Shown in pieces: positions 16,401-24,450 of a stretch of 64,000 nucleotides of DNA. How positions within the stretch are numbered: position 1 is the first letter of the stretch; the number at the start of each line of letters is the position of its first letter. A program made the translations under genes and the position numbers. Source of the stretch: JANPCX01 sp046049865 (lineage in GTDB: Bacteria > Pseudomonadota > Gammaproteobacteria > Burkholderiales > Burkholderiaceae_C); NCBI GenBank assembly GCA_046049865.1, contig JBJOQO010000003.1, positions 50,410 to 114,409 of the forward strand. The letters run 5' to 3'. The notes under the pieces were generated by a model. The model saw nothing but the letters and a program-made list of their open reading frames with translations, ran no database searches and was not told the origin of the DNA.

Positions 16401-17564
16401 ACGCTTGTAGCCATAGGTCAGTGTGGGGTTGATTTGCCCGAATTTGTTCACGTAATTCAGCGCACCACTGTTCGTGATGGCTGTCGACGTGAATGTGGTG
16501 GTTGTGGTGTTTGCGTCTGCAGAGCGGGGGTTAGCGTATATCACACCGGTCAAGGGATCCCACTCGGAAACCGGGTTAGCGACACTCGTCGAAAGCGGCA
16601 CCGGTTGAATCGGCCCAATGAACGCCTGACGCGCACGCAGTACTCCACCGTCCCGCGTGATGCTGTGGTCGTTCAGGTAGCCAAACACGCTGTAACGGAT
16701 TTTTTCGGCATTCTTTTGCATCAACCCTTCAGGCTTGTACGTGTAGGGAGTGGCTGTACCGTACCGAACACAGTTGGCTTCAAGTCCAGTCAGGCCCAAA
16801 GCACCAATTGCAGCGTCGCATACTTTGACGCGCACGCTGAGCTCGTAGATGGCATTCGAATCAGTCAGCGTTCCTCCGGTGTAGATTGTCGGGGTAGTAG
16901 AAGTGGGGTCGCCGTTGAGGGCGTTATTGACGCTGACCCACATTTTGTTGCCCAAGGCGTGTACCCGAAACAGAGCGGAAGTTGTTCCCAACGGGGTTGA
17001 TGCGGATACGCCAACGGCGGTTGCGAGCCTGCGGAAGGGGTGCCGCTCGGCATTCGCATCGCCCACATCAGACGACCACGATTTCTCAAGCCAAGTCACC
17101 CCTGGTGTGGCGCCACTTTGGGCGGTATCGACCTTGCGATAACCACCGGTCAATGCCCAGCGGAAGGTGTCGATCGTCGACATGGAAACCCAGTTCAGAA
17201 AATTGCCACTCCAAGCACTTGTGCATGTGCGGTTGGTGGCCAAGGCGACTGGGTAGAAGTGACGGTCAGCCTCGGTCGCCGAATGGCTGTACTGGTAGCA
17301 CTTTCCGGGGTCAAAGTAACCCAGGTATTCGGTGGTGCTGGCGTAGTTTTGATCGATCCACGGGTTGGGCAGTCCAATGGTGGGGTGTGCCGAGCTGACG
17401 ACTGTTGGGAACTCCACGGATACCGCCAGAGCCAAGTTGCCTGGCACAGGGAGGATGGTGAAGACGGGCTGATCGGCCAAGGGTGTTTGTGCGAGAGTAC
17501 CCCAAGCGACGGGCGCGATCGCCAAGGCCACCAACATGTTGCGAAGAAGGAATTTTTTATTCAT
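13458..17564 (-). CDS. pilY1: type IV pilus tip adhesin/assembly protein PilY1
   Basis: Encodes 1368 residues from ATG 17564, which has a GAGG ribosome site 6 bases upstream. There is a signal peptide of about 28 residues (LVALAIAPVAWGTLAQ). The N-terminal half is a long variable region. The C-terminal half is the PilC/PilY1 beta-propeller, with GRRTVVYVGSNAGVLHAINGAPY, WRTVLIGGLGKGGRSYYALDVTDP, GEPVVVRTAQFGWVVVLTSGYN and GDLLGNVWRVDVT. PilY1 caps the pilus tip with the minor pilins, promotes pilus extension and mediates adhesion. I do not see an obvious von Willebrand A domain, so this is the propeller-based betaproteobacterial type. It is last in the operon. Confidence 0.93.
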   Translation of the reverse strand: MNKKFLLRNMLVALAIAPVAWGTLAQTPLADQPVFTILPVPGNLALAVSVEFPTVVSSAHPTIGLPNPWIDQNYASTTEYLGYFDPGKCYQYSHSATEADRHFYPVALATNRTCTSAWSGNFLNWVSMSTIDTFRWALTGGYRKVDTAQSGATPGVTWLEKSWSSDVGDANAERHPFRRLATAVGVSASTPLGTTSALFRVHALGNKMWVSVNNALNGDPTSTTPTIYTGGTLTDSNAIYELSVRVKVCDAAIGALGLTGLEANCVRYGTATPYTYKPEGLMQKNAEKIRYSVFGYLNDHSITRDGGVLRARQAFIGPIQPVPLSTSVANPVSEWDPLTGVIYANPRSADANTTTTTFTSTAITNSGALNYVNKFGQINPTLTYGYKRFDPVGELYYAATRYLKGYPNISGWTEMSAASAAQRNQFLDGFPVINNWTWTSADPPPPSTSNPTPSDVRDPILYSCQKNFILGIGDVNTHADKNVPGSTNAGGSNEPTSPSFTPDPVAASAETTRIGTMEGIGGTVNGTSSPGWCCGGHNSFLMAGIAYDSNTRDIRVDDSTKPQTIGKQTIQTYWVDVLEFSRYRPNSQFYLAAKYGGFEVPTGYNPNTTTPLTLGSWYNSTRMSPVPHGGGAPQQMPDNYFVAARADQLVAGLSAAFASIDAKINATTTASATALPQVASSGDTSYSTNYDSKTWSSDVEAATVDFTANPPTSTPRWSFREKLAAQLGTTATSTGWHLNRRMATWNDATEQGVPFRLTNLSPTQQAALITPWRGGSDAQDYLNYLRGARTHEFTSPNYRQRPAISATNADPNFVGDIIGSKLRVVGRPASLLADEEGYDAFKTSKGPGAMPPTGRRTVVYVGSNAGVLHAINGAPYATSPGGTTLPGQPEPEVDPQAGQEMFSYVPSALLKGTSNPSTAATRADNGLVALGNPSYVHRYFVNATPKQFDVDLAKTVKGLSASPGSCKLATPTNWRTVLIGGLGKGGRSYYALDVTDPSAITNETELASKVMWEFPRANDPQDSALADKVGFTYGEPVVVRTAQFGWVVVLTSGYNSVDGGSYFFLVDVCTGYLVHPPIPTKTGIASVGMAHASAYQVEREGGYADALYSGDLLGNVWRVDVTPTMGNYAPAERIALLTDGTASATPQQPITTRVRVEYDPKTLARFVMVGTGRLLDITDVNSIQKQSFYAFKDGNVVEFDANLPNNNSGQGLLRSDFVDISSNLVSGATFTNQKGWLIDLGAVGDGTVYPGVGWRMVSDSTALLDTGRLFFFALLPDSSDPCVSGAQTAIYGVNFGTGKSVLRDGTGSLTGSIPISNQVVDLRVISTGVNPAGPLACTVNGTCQNIGVEPLPTPALRRLNWREIPIPQ

Positions 17565-17618
17565 GGATGACCTCAAAACTGAGTGTGTTGAGCAGCATTG
17601 ACGTTGAGAATGAGCCCA

Positions 17619-18341
17619 CTACAGAGGTTCGCTGAACGTGGTTTGAAAGAAAGACATGATGTTGCGTGGCCCAGAAACCCGGGCGGTAATGCGGTAAGCC
17701 ACGGGTCTTCTTACACCGGCGTCACCGGGTCCGGTACCGCCGGCGCCCACAGCGCGATCGGAGTCTGCGCGGCTGGCATCGTCACCACTGGTGTGGCTTT
17801 CATCTTTTCCATATGGATAGCCCCCGGAACCGGAAATACAAACGCCGGGTGCAAGGCTTTGTGCACTTCGCCCAGCGGCGCTTGGGGGGCAAAGGCGATC
17901 CACTACATAACGGATGGTGATTTGGCGGTCAGGTATGTTGATATCCGGCATGGTGAAACTCAACGGCGCGGAAGAAAAAACGCCGTTGTCTAACAATGCC
18001 AGTGGAATCCCTTGTGCGTTTGTCGCCAATGCCACTGCACTGTAATTTTGGGTGCCAATGTTGCTGGCACGTTGAACAGAAGTGGCCAATGCGCCGCCGC
18101 CCGCGAACTGGGTGAACACTGCGTTGAAAGCGCGCTCCGATTGGTTCTGCAAGTCGCGTTTGAATCCGATGTTGCCCGATGCCACCAAAGTAGTGTTGAA
18201 CGAGCTGATCAATGCCACGGCACCCAGCAACATGATGCCAAGTGCGATCAAGGCAAAAATCAACACCACGCCTTGTTGTCGGCGCTTGGTTGACTGCATT
18301 TGGGCGCGTGAATGGTTGGTGATGCGCATGATCAGGCTCAC
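17619..18341 (-). CDS. pilX: type IV pilus minor pilin/assembly protein PilX
   Basis: Encodes 240 residues, starting at GTG 18341 in a GTGA overlap with pilW. The N-terminus RRQQGVVLIFALIALGIMLLGAVALISSFNTT is the PilX_N helix; it follows a basic leader and lacks the classical GFTLIE. The C-terminal part has a Gly/Ser/Asp-rich stretch (GISGSGGYPYGKDESHTSGDD-like). PilX belongs to the tip complex that primes pilus assembly and recruits PilY1, whose gene follows. Confidence 0.85.
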   Translation of the reverse strand: MSLIMRITNHSRAQMQSTKRRQQGVVLIFALIALGIMLLGAVALISSFNTTLVASGNIGFKRDLQNQSERAFNAVFTQFAGGGALATSVQRASNIGTQNYSAVALATNAQGIPLALLDNGVFSSAPLSFTMPDINIPDRQITIRYVVDRLCPPSAAGRSAQSLAPGVCISGSGGYPYGKDESHTSGDDASRADSDRAVGAGGTGPGDAGVRRPVAYRITARVSGPRNIMSFFQTTFSEPL

Positions 18342-19603
18342 AAATTTCGAAGTGGAATGATGGTTTCAACGACACGGTGCCGAAAATTACTTTCTGCTGC
18401 AGGGATGGTGTAGGTCACCGGTGTGGCAGTGTCGGCAAACATCACCAAAAATGGTGGGGCTACAGGCGGTGTTCCAAGCGGAGGCGCTCGTTCTTGCAAC
18501 GGTGACCTCACCACCATCGCCACACGCACACCTTTGATCCCTCTTAGCAAACCGTTTGATGCAGCCGAACCATCCAACAAACCGCCCGCCGCCCCCGTGG
18601 CTGCATATGCGCCGCTCGGGGTTGTCCATGTCAGTGCTGCGGGTGTCTCGGGGACAAAAGCCTCTGATATTGACGATGGAAAGAAAGCGGTGCTTGTGCC
18701 GGTCGCGTAAATGGCCTGAATGCTCACCACGTTTTCAGACAGCGTCTCAACAGCGGAGCCTGGCGGTGCCAACAAGTTGTAGCGAACCAGTTCCTGGGCC
18801 GCATTCACACCATAAACATAGAACTGAGGTGGATTGGGGTCGAGGTCTGCTGGCAGTGCGCCGACCGCACCCAAAGGAACAACTGCTGTCGTGGGATGGG
18901 TGGCAAAAGCCCCCAAGTTGGTTGTCGCTGGCACACCAACCGCTGCGAAGTATTTATTGCCAAAATTAATGGTGCTTCCCGCCGTGTTCAGTACCTGTTG
19001 GACCATACAAGGATTGGTCCCGTCGGTCACTAGCACCAAGTCGTTGGGGCTAATTCCGAAGGTCGATTCGACTCGGGTGCTGGTGCCCGTGGTGGATTTC
19101 GGTTTTGCAGGCAATCGCACTTCGCTGAAGCCGTGGGAGCCGGCCATGACGATCAGTTGGTCGGAGGCTTGGCCGAAGGTGGCGTCTGCCCCCCCATCAA
19201 CAATCACCACGGGCGCAAGTCGCACGGGCACTCCATTGGCGGCAACCATATTACCGATGCGTTCAAAGGGCGCTGGTAAAGTGGCTGCAGGCGGCAAAAT
19301 TTGAACTGGCCCTGGCGCAATCGCTGAGTTGATCAAACAACCGAATGAGTTGGCGGACTGAATGAAACCAGAGCCTGCACTGCGTGCCAGACGATCAAAC
19401 GACAGCGACGCAAACGCGCCGGTTTGAAGTGCGTCGTTCAGCGAGGTGGAGGTGCGCTGGCTGCTGTTGCTGGTGATGAGGACGTTGGTGATGGCCAGCG
19501 TAACCACCAAGCCTATGGCGACAGACACCAACAACTCCACCAAAGAAAATCCCTGGTCGGGTGCAACTCCCTGACGAGACGAATGAAGCTGACTGGTTTT
19601 CAT
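18338..19603 (-). CDS. pilW: type IV pilus minor pilin PilW
   Basis: Encodes 421 residues from ATG 19603; the open frame extends further upstream but without a pilin-like sequence. The leader ends at DQG and the mature protein starts FSLVELLVSVAIGLVVTLAITNVLI, a class III signal processed by PilD with N-methylated Phe. The long C-terminal domain fits PilW size. It overlaps pilX by 4 bases, so the two are translationally coupled. It acts in the minor-pilin tip complex. Confidence 0.88.
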   Translation of the reverse strand: MKTSQLHSSRQGVAPDQGFSLVELLVSVAIGLVVTLAITNVLITSNSSQRTSTSLNDALQTGAFASLSFDRLARSAGSGFIQSANSFGCLINSAIAPGPVQILPPAATLPAPFERIGNMVAANGVPVRLAPVVIVDGGADATFGQASDQLIVMAGSHGFSEVRLPAKPKSTTGTSTRVESTFGISPNDLVLVTDGTNPCMVQQVLNTAGSTINFGNKYFAAVGVPATTNLGAFATHPTTAVVPLGAVGALPADLDPNPPQFYVYGVNAAQELVRYNLLAPPGSAVETLSENVVSIQAIYATGTSTAFFPSSISEAFVPETPAALTWTTPSGAYAATGAAGGLLDGSAASNGLLRGIKGVRVAMVVRSPLQERAPPLGTPPVAPPFLVMFADTATPVTYTIPAAESNFRHRVVETIIPLRNL

Positions 19604-19653
19604 GGTTGACAAAGGGTTGGTTATTTGGCGCGGTGATAGACGTCCATTGGGCA

Positions 19654-20091
19654 TCAGGGCACAGTTGGCACTTGCTGCGGCACCGAGGCGTTGACCACGG
19701 CCATCACATCGGTCGTATAGGTGCTCACGTTGGTGGAATTGGTCGGTTGCCAAGTCACGGTGATGGTGCGCAGGGCAGGGGTGGTCGCGGTGGCTGGTAC
19801 CAACGGGCCAATGGCTCCCAGCCCTCCCGGTAAAGAAGCGGCCACCTTGGTCACCCAAGCGGTTTCAACGGCACTGGGTATCGCCGTAGCAGAACGTAGT
19901 GTGTACATCTGTGCAGCTGCTTCTGCGGCCAAAGAGGCAGCAATGTTGCGATCTTCCGAATTTCCGGAAAACTGGATGGCGCGAGATTGGAGGCCAACCA
20001 ATCCCAAAAGGCCAAAAGAAAAGATCAAGATAGCCACCAATACTTCAATTAAGGTGGCGCCTTTTTGAGATTGACGAGTGGAGTGCTTCAT
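19654..20091 (-). CDS. pilV: type IV pilus minor pilin PilV
   Basis: Encodes 145 residues. The prepilin leader MKHSTRQSQKG is followed by ATLIEVLVAILIFSFGLLGLVGLQ, the PilV/GspI-type N-terminal helix with the required Glu at +5. It is 4 bases after the fimT stop and 50 bases before pilW. It takes part in the tip complex of minor pilins. Confidence 0.88.
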   Translation of the reverse strand: MKHSTRQSQKGATLIEVLVAILIFSFGLLGLVGLQSRAIQFSGNSEDRNIAASLAAEAAAQMYTLRSATAIPSAVETAWVTKVAASLPGGLGAIGPLVPATATTPALRTITVTWQPTNSTNVSTYTTDVMAVVNASVPQQVPTVP

Positions 20092-20095
20092 GATG

Positions 20096-20710
20096 CTATG
20101 TGCAAGAGTCGGGAGTGCCAGCTGGGCGAGCTGGGTCGCACATGCGAACTTGGCCAGAGAAAGATAGATTCACGTTCAATGGCCTGTCTTGGCCTGCTAC
20201 CGCTGTGGCTCGGCTGACTTCAAAGGACGTTCCTGCTGCTACGCAAGCGACACCTGTCCCCGGTGTGGGATTGCTTACCTGTTGACCAACCGCGTTAAAA
20301 CAAACCGCTGCAACAGATGGGGTCGCACTTGGGCCTGTGATGGTGAGGCCGCTGATTGAACCAGCAAAATTGCCGCCCTGAATGTATTCTGCAGCTTCAC
20401 CTGTAATCAAGGGGATGGTTTGAATCGTCCAATTCAATCCGCCAGCGACCGCAGTGGTATTGGGCGCGGGCTGGGCATTGGTCAAAGAGAACACCACTTG
20501 CCGGTTCGAGGTCATCGCGTGCGTACGAGCCAAACGCAGTCCGTTTTGTAGGCTCTCTGCCGTGGATCGGAGTTGGTTGTTGCGTGACCATTGGCTGAAC
20601 GAAGGCACGGCCAGCATCAGCAGAATGGCGAGCAGAGTGATGGTCACCATTAGTTCGATGAGGGTGAAGCCGCTTTGCTTGACAATTTTCAGGCTTTGGC
20701 GGTTTAGCAT
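20096..20710 (-). CDS. fimT: type IV pilus minor pilin FimT/FimU (GspH family)
   Basis: Encodes 204 residues from ATG 20710, chosen because the leader MLNRQSLKIVKQSG then precedes FTLIELMVTITLLAILLMLAVPSF. The next segment, SQWSRNNQLRSTAESLQNGLRLARTHAMTSNRQVVF, is the GspH/FimT signature. The start overlaps the pilE stop by 7 bases. It is an initiating minor pilin, and FimT relatives can bind DNA in competent bacteria. Confidence 0.88.
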   Translation of the reverse strand: MLNRQSLKIVKQSGFTLIELMVTITLLAILLMLAVPSFSQWSRNNQLRSTAESLQNGLRLARTHAMTSNRQVVFSLTNAQPAPNTTAVAGGLNWTIQTIPLITGEAAEYIQGGNFAGSISGLTITGPSATPSVAAVCFNAVGQQVSNPTPGTGVACVAAGTSFEVSRATAVAGQDRPLNVNLSFSGQVRMCDPARPAGTPDSCT

Positions 20711-21201
20711 GTCTGCCCCCGCCTGGTGACCCAGCAAGCGGCAGGGCTAGTAGGGCTCCAACTGGCAAAGGAGCCCGAAACTGTCGTAGTAGCCGCGTTG
20801 ACTTGGTCCAACGTAAAAGCAATTCCCGACAAGGGCCCTGTCCCGGTTGCCGTGAGACCGTATGTGACGGCAGTTAGGGTGGCGGGGGGGCATGACAGCG
20901 TGAAGTTCGGGACTGTTGGTAGTGCACCACAAGGTGACGTGAAGGTTGTGCCACCAACCGTGACGGTGAGATACGTGCGATTGTCCTGAAAATGACGCTC
21001 CATGTTCGCACGCAAAGCCGCCAACGCGTTTGTGCCTTCAACCAATCGACCGCGAGTGATGTAGTCGTTGTAACTAGGCAGTGCAATCGCCGCCAAGATG
21101 GCAATGATCGCCACCACAATCATCACCTCAATCAAGGTGAAGGCGCGTTGGCGTGCTCGTGATAGGGGCAGCAAAAAAACACAAATGGCAGTTGATTTCA
21201 T
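20704..21201 (-). CDS. pilE: type IV pilin-like protein PilE
   Basis: Encodes 165 residues from ATG 21201. The leader ends at RQRA and the mature helix is FTLIEVMIVVAIIAILAAIALPSYNDYITRGRLVEG, the common PilE form. GTNALAALRANMERHFQDNRTYL follows, and Cys pairs near the C-terminus could form the pilin disulfide loop. The residue before the mature Phe is Ala rather than the canonical Gly of prepilin peptidase sites. It is first in the operon, so the promoter should lie in 21202-21485. Confidence 0.88.
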   Translation of the reverse strand: MKSTAICVFLLPLSRARQRAFTLIEVMIVVAIIAILAAIALPSYNDYITRGRLVEGTNALAALRANMERHFQDNRTYLTVTVGGTTFTSPCGALPTVPNFTLSCPPATLTAVTYGLTATGTGPLSGIAFTLDQVNAATTTVSGSFASWSPTSPAACWVTRRGQTC

Positions 21202-21485
21202 GGCTTGCTTTCGGTGGGAAGGTGACGGAACTGTTGGCTGTGGCGCAGGGTCGTGGCTTGAGCCTGAGGTTCGCGACATTCTCGCTGGGTTGCAGCTTAG
21301 CGACTTGTTTCTGTCGCGTGGATGCCGCACCGCGATGGGGCGACCAGTGGCCGCGGTGGGCCGACGAACGGAATGGACGAGGTGACTGACTGGCCACAGC
21401 CAGCAGTAAAAAATTGGCACGCATCGCGCATACTGGCGTTTTCGCATCGCATCTCATTTAGCGCCAAAACCTAGGGTTTGTACTG
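21202..21485. promoter_or_regulatory. divergent intergenic region between pilE and aroK
   Basis: These 284 bases should hold the promoters of both the minor-pilin operon and aroK. On the plus strand, TGGCAC-N5-GCGCA (21415-21430) resembles a sigma-54 site with the GG and GC 12 bases apart. It points toward aroK rather than the pilins and departs from TTGC at -12. No other strong signal is seen. Confidence 0.35.
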
Positions 21486-21527
21486 GTGACCTCCTCTTTT
21501 CCGAACTCTCCCTCTGATTCATTGCCT

Positions 21528-22088
21528 ATGGATGCCCAGGCGCGGCATCGCACCGTCGCCCTGATTGGCATGCCTGGCGGTGGCAAAACAACCGTGGGCC
21601 GCTTGCTGGCGCGTCAACTCGGTTGGCGGTTTGTGGACAGCGACGCGGTGATTGAGCGTGAAATAGGCTGCAGCATTCGTGACTACTTTGATCGGGAAGG
21701 TGAAGACGCCTTTCGGGATGTGGAGGCGCAAACGCTGACCACGTTGTTGGCGCAAAGTGATGGCGTCGTGCTGTCTACCGGTGGTGGTATGCCACTTCGG
21801 CCCGGCAACCGTGCGCTGTTGCGGGACCGAACCACTGCTGTGTACTTGCATTCCACCCCCGAGGAGTTGTTCCGCCGATTGCGCCACGACACCCACCGCC
21901 CCTTGCTGCAAGTGGCGGATCCGCTTTCTCGTTTGCGTGAGCTGTACGGGCAGCGTGACAAGCTGTACCGTGAGGCCGCGCAATTTGTCATTGAAACTGG
22001 CCGGCCTTCGGTGAACACCTTGGTCAATATGGTGTTGATGCAATTGGAACTGGCGGGGGTGGTGGGGCGCGTTGGTCGGTCGTCGTGA
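21528..22088 (+). CDS. aroK: shikimate kinase
   Basis: Encodes 186 residues from ATG 21528; a GTG at 21486 would add 14 residues. Walker A is GMPGGGKTTVGR (residues 14-25). It is followed by the shikimate-site motifs FVDSDAVIE and FRDVEAQTL, then the STGGGMPLRPGNR loop and the lid RPLLQ. It phosphorylates shikimate in aromatic amino acid synthesis. It sits before aroB, the classic proteobacterial pair, and close upstream is the pil operon on the other strand. Confidence 0.95.
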   Translation: MDAQARHRTVALIGMPGGGKTTVGRLLARQLGWRFVDSDAVIEREIGCSIRDYFDREGEDAFRDVEAQTLTTLLAQSDGVVLSTGGGMPLRPGNRALLRDRTTAVYLHSTPEELFRRLRHDTHRPLLQVADPLSRLRELYGQRDKLYREAAQFVIETGRPSVNTLVNMVLMQLELAGVVGRVGRSS

Positions 22089-22170
22089 ACGCCTTGCATG
22101 CATCAATATCTGTGATTGCCGCGCGGTGTGAGTGCGATGTTCGCCGGCTTGCTTGCGTAAACTTGGGGCC

Positions 22171-23268
22171 ATGACCACCTTATCCCCCCTTGAGTCCGTT
22201 GCCATCGATTTGGGCGAACGCAGCTACAACATCACCATCGGCAGTGGGCTGTTGGCGCAGTCTGACTCCTTTTCAGGCTTGCCTCGCGCCCGTGATGCGC
22301 TCATCGTCACCAACACCACGGTGGGGCCCCTCTATGCGGCTGAGCTTGCGCGCAGCTTGGAAGCGCATCATCAACGCATCCATACCTTGGTTTTGCCCGA
22401 CGGCGAGGCCCACAAGGATTGGGCGACCTTGAATTTGATTTTTGATCGTTTGTTGCAAGATGGCAGTGACCGCAAAACCATGCTCTACGCACTGGGGGGT
22501 GGTGTGGTGGGCGACATGACGGGTTTTGCCGCCGCTTGTTATATGCGTGGCGTTCCTTTTGTTCAGGTTCCCACCACTTTGCTGGCGCAGGTGGATTCGT
22601 CGGTGGGCGGCAAAACGGCCATCAACCATCCGGCAGGCAAAAACATGATCGGCGCGTTTTATCAGCCGCAGCGCGTGGTGTGTGATTTGGCCCTGCTTGC
22701 CACCTTGCCGCCGCGCGAGTTGAGTGCCGGTTTGGCCGAGGTCATCAAATACGGGCCCATCGCGGATGGTGCTTTTTTGGATTGGCTCGACGGCAACTTG
22801 GAACTGCTGCGGGCGGGTGACGTGAAGGCGCTGGCGTATGCCGTCAAGCGCTCCTGTGAAATCAAAGCCTGGGTGGTGGGGCAGGACGAACGTGAAAGTG
22901 GCCTGCGTGCCATCCTGAACTTTGGCCACACCTTTGGTCACGCGATTGAAGCGGGCCTCGGTTACGGCCATTGGTTGCACGGCGAGGCCGTGGGCTGCGG
23001 CATGGTGATGGCCAGCGATTTGTCGGCGCGGCTGGGTTTGATGCCCGCGAGTTTTGTGGACCGCATGCGCGACTTGGTGGCGCGAGCGGGTTTGCCTGTG
23101 AAGGGGCCGGACCTCGGCGCCGACCGCTATTTGGATCTGATGGCGGTGGATAAAAAAGCCGAGGGCGGTGAGACCCGATTTGTCGTGATTGAGTCCATGG
23201 GCCGAGCGTCGATGCGGCCGGTTCCAGATGCGCTGGTTCGAGAGACACTGGCAGCCTGTGTTGCTTGA
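22171..23268 (+). CDS. aroB: 3-dehydroquinate synthase
   Basis: Encodes 365 residues from ATG 22171. Conserved elements are LPDGEAHKDW, ALGGGVVGDMTGFAAACYMRGVPFVQVPTTLLAQVDSSVGGKTAIN, GMIGAFYQP-like NMIGAFYQP, and the metal-binding His in LNFGHTFGHAIE and GEAVGCGM. It converts DAHP to 3-dehydroquinate using NAD and a divalent metal, the second step of the shikimate pathway. It is co-oriented with aroK and dgt. Confidence 0.96.
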   Translation: MTTLSPLESVAIDLGERSYNITIGSGLLAQSDSFSGLPRARDALIVTNTTVGPLYAAELARSLEAHHQRIHTLVLPDGEAHKDWATLNLIFDRLLQDGSDRKTMLYALGGGVVGDMTGFAAACYMRGVPFVQVPTTLLAQVDSSVGGKTAINHPAGKNMIGAFYQPQRVVCDLALLATLPPRELSAGLAEVIKYGPIADGAFLDWLDGNLELLRAGDVKALAYAVKRSCEIKAWVVGQDERESGLRAILNFGHTFGHAIEAGLGYGHWLHGEAVGCGMVMASDLSARLGLMPASFVDRMRDLVARAGLPVKGPDLGADRYLDLMAVDKKAEGGETRFVVIESMGRASMRPVPDALVRETLAACVA

Positions 23269-23286
23269 TTTTTCGCCCCATTGTTC

Positions 23287-24438
23287 ATGACGACTGCCGT
23301 TTTGGCCCCCTGGGCCTGCCACCCCGAGCGCAGCCGTGGTCGGCGTTTTGCCGAAGCGGACGCGCCGACGCGCAATCACCACCAACGCGACCGCGACCGC
23401 ATTGTTCACAGCTCGGCTTTTCGTCGTTTGGTTTACAAAACCCAGGTTTTTTTGAACCATGAGGGCGATCTGTTTCGCACCCGGCTCACGCATTCGCTGG
23501 AGGTGGCCCAACTCGGCCGCTCCATCGCACGTTCCTTGCGGTTGAATGAAGATTTGGTCGAAGCCATCGCCCTGGCGCACGACCTGGGCCACACACCGTT
23601 TGGCCATGCCGGGCAAGACGCGCTGAACGAAGCCATGAAGCGGGCGGATGCCGGCAGCAGTGGCTTTGAACACAACCTACAAAGCCTGCGTGTGGTGGAC
23701 GAACTGGAGGAGCGCTATCCGCTGTTCAATGGCCTGAACCTCACGTTTGAGACGCGTGAAGGCATCTTGAAGCATTGTTCGGCTCGGCATGCACGGCGTC
23801 TGTGCGATGGCGATCCGGGCGGCGTTGCCCAGCGGTTTTTGACCGGTGGCCAGCCGAGTTTGGAAGCGCAGTTGTGCAATTTGGCGGACGAGATTGCTTA
23901 CAACGCCCATGACATTGACGATGGTGTGCGTTCTGGACTGATCCTGCTTGAACAACTCACTGAAGTGCCGCTGGTGGAGCGTTTTTTGCGCGAGACCTTG
24001 CTGGACCATCCGCAGCTTCAGGGGCGCCGGCTGCTGTCTGAGACCCTTCGCCGAATGTTGTCTACGCAGGTGTATGACGTGACAGACAACACGCGGCTGG
24101 CGCTTGAAGCTGCCGCGCCCTCCAACGTGGACGAGGTGCGCGCTGCCAAACAGGTGCTGGTTCAATTTTCTGTGTCCATGCGCGATGAGAGTTTGCAACT
24201 CAAACGTTTCCTGCGCGACAAACTCTATCGCCACCCCCAGGTGACGGACACCACGGAACGCGCCAAGTTGGTCGTTGGCGAGCTGTTTGAGCGTTACTTG
24301 AACCACCCGCAAGACCTTCCCGACTATTTCGCCCAACAAGCGGATTTGCCCCGTGCGGTGGCCGACTATGTGGCGGGCATGACCGACCGTTTCGCACTCA
24401 AGGAGCACCTGCGACTCACCGGTCGCCAGGTGTTTTGA
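23287..24438 (+). CDS. dgt: deoxyguanosinetriphosphate triphosphohydrolase-like protein
   Basis: Encodes 383 residues from ATG 23287, the usual length of the short Dgt-like type. It has the N-terminal RDRDRIVHSSAFRRLVYKTQVF segment. The HD-domain metal ligands are seen in TRLTHSLEV and ALAHDLGHTPFGHAGQ, with a further Asp in CNLADEIAYNAHDIDDG. It hydrolyses dNTPs to deoxynucleosides and triphosphate, helping dNTP balance. It follows aroB and precedes the RAYT-like gene by 12 bases, an order I recall from other Comamonadaceae. Confidence 0.93.
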   Translation: MTTAVLAPWACHPERSRGRRFAEADAPTRNHHQRDRDRIVHSSAFRRLVYKTQVFLNHEGDLFRTRLTHSLEVAQLGRSIARSLRLNEDLVEAIALAHDLGHTPFGHAGQDALNEAMKRADAGSSGFEHNLQSLRVVDELEERYPLFNGLNLTFETREGILKHCSARHARRLCDGDPGGVAQRFLTGGQPSLEAQLCNLADEIAYNAHDIDDGVRSGLILLEQLTEVPLVERFLRETLLDHPQLQGRRLLSETLRRMLSTQVYDVTDNTRLALEAAAPSNVDEVRAAKQVLVQFSVSMRDESLQLKRFLRDKLYRHPQVTDTTERAKLVVGELFERYLNHPQDLPDYFAQQADLPRAVADYVAGMTDRFALKEHLRLTGRQVF

Positions 24439-24450
24439 CGGCGCAGTCAC

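Noticed and set aside
22273..23673. 466-residue open frame on the minus strand opposite aroB and dgt
   Set aside because: It mirrors strongly supported genes, has no family signature and reflects third-position GC bias.
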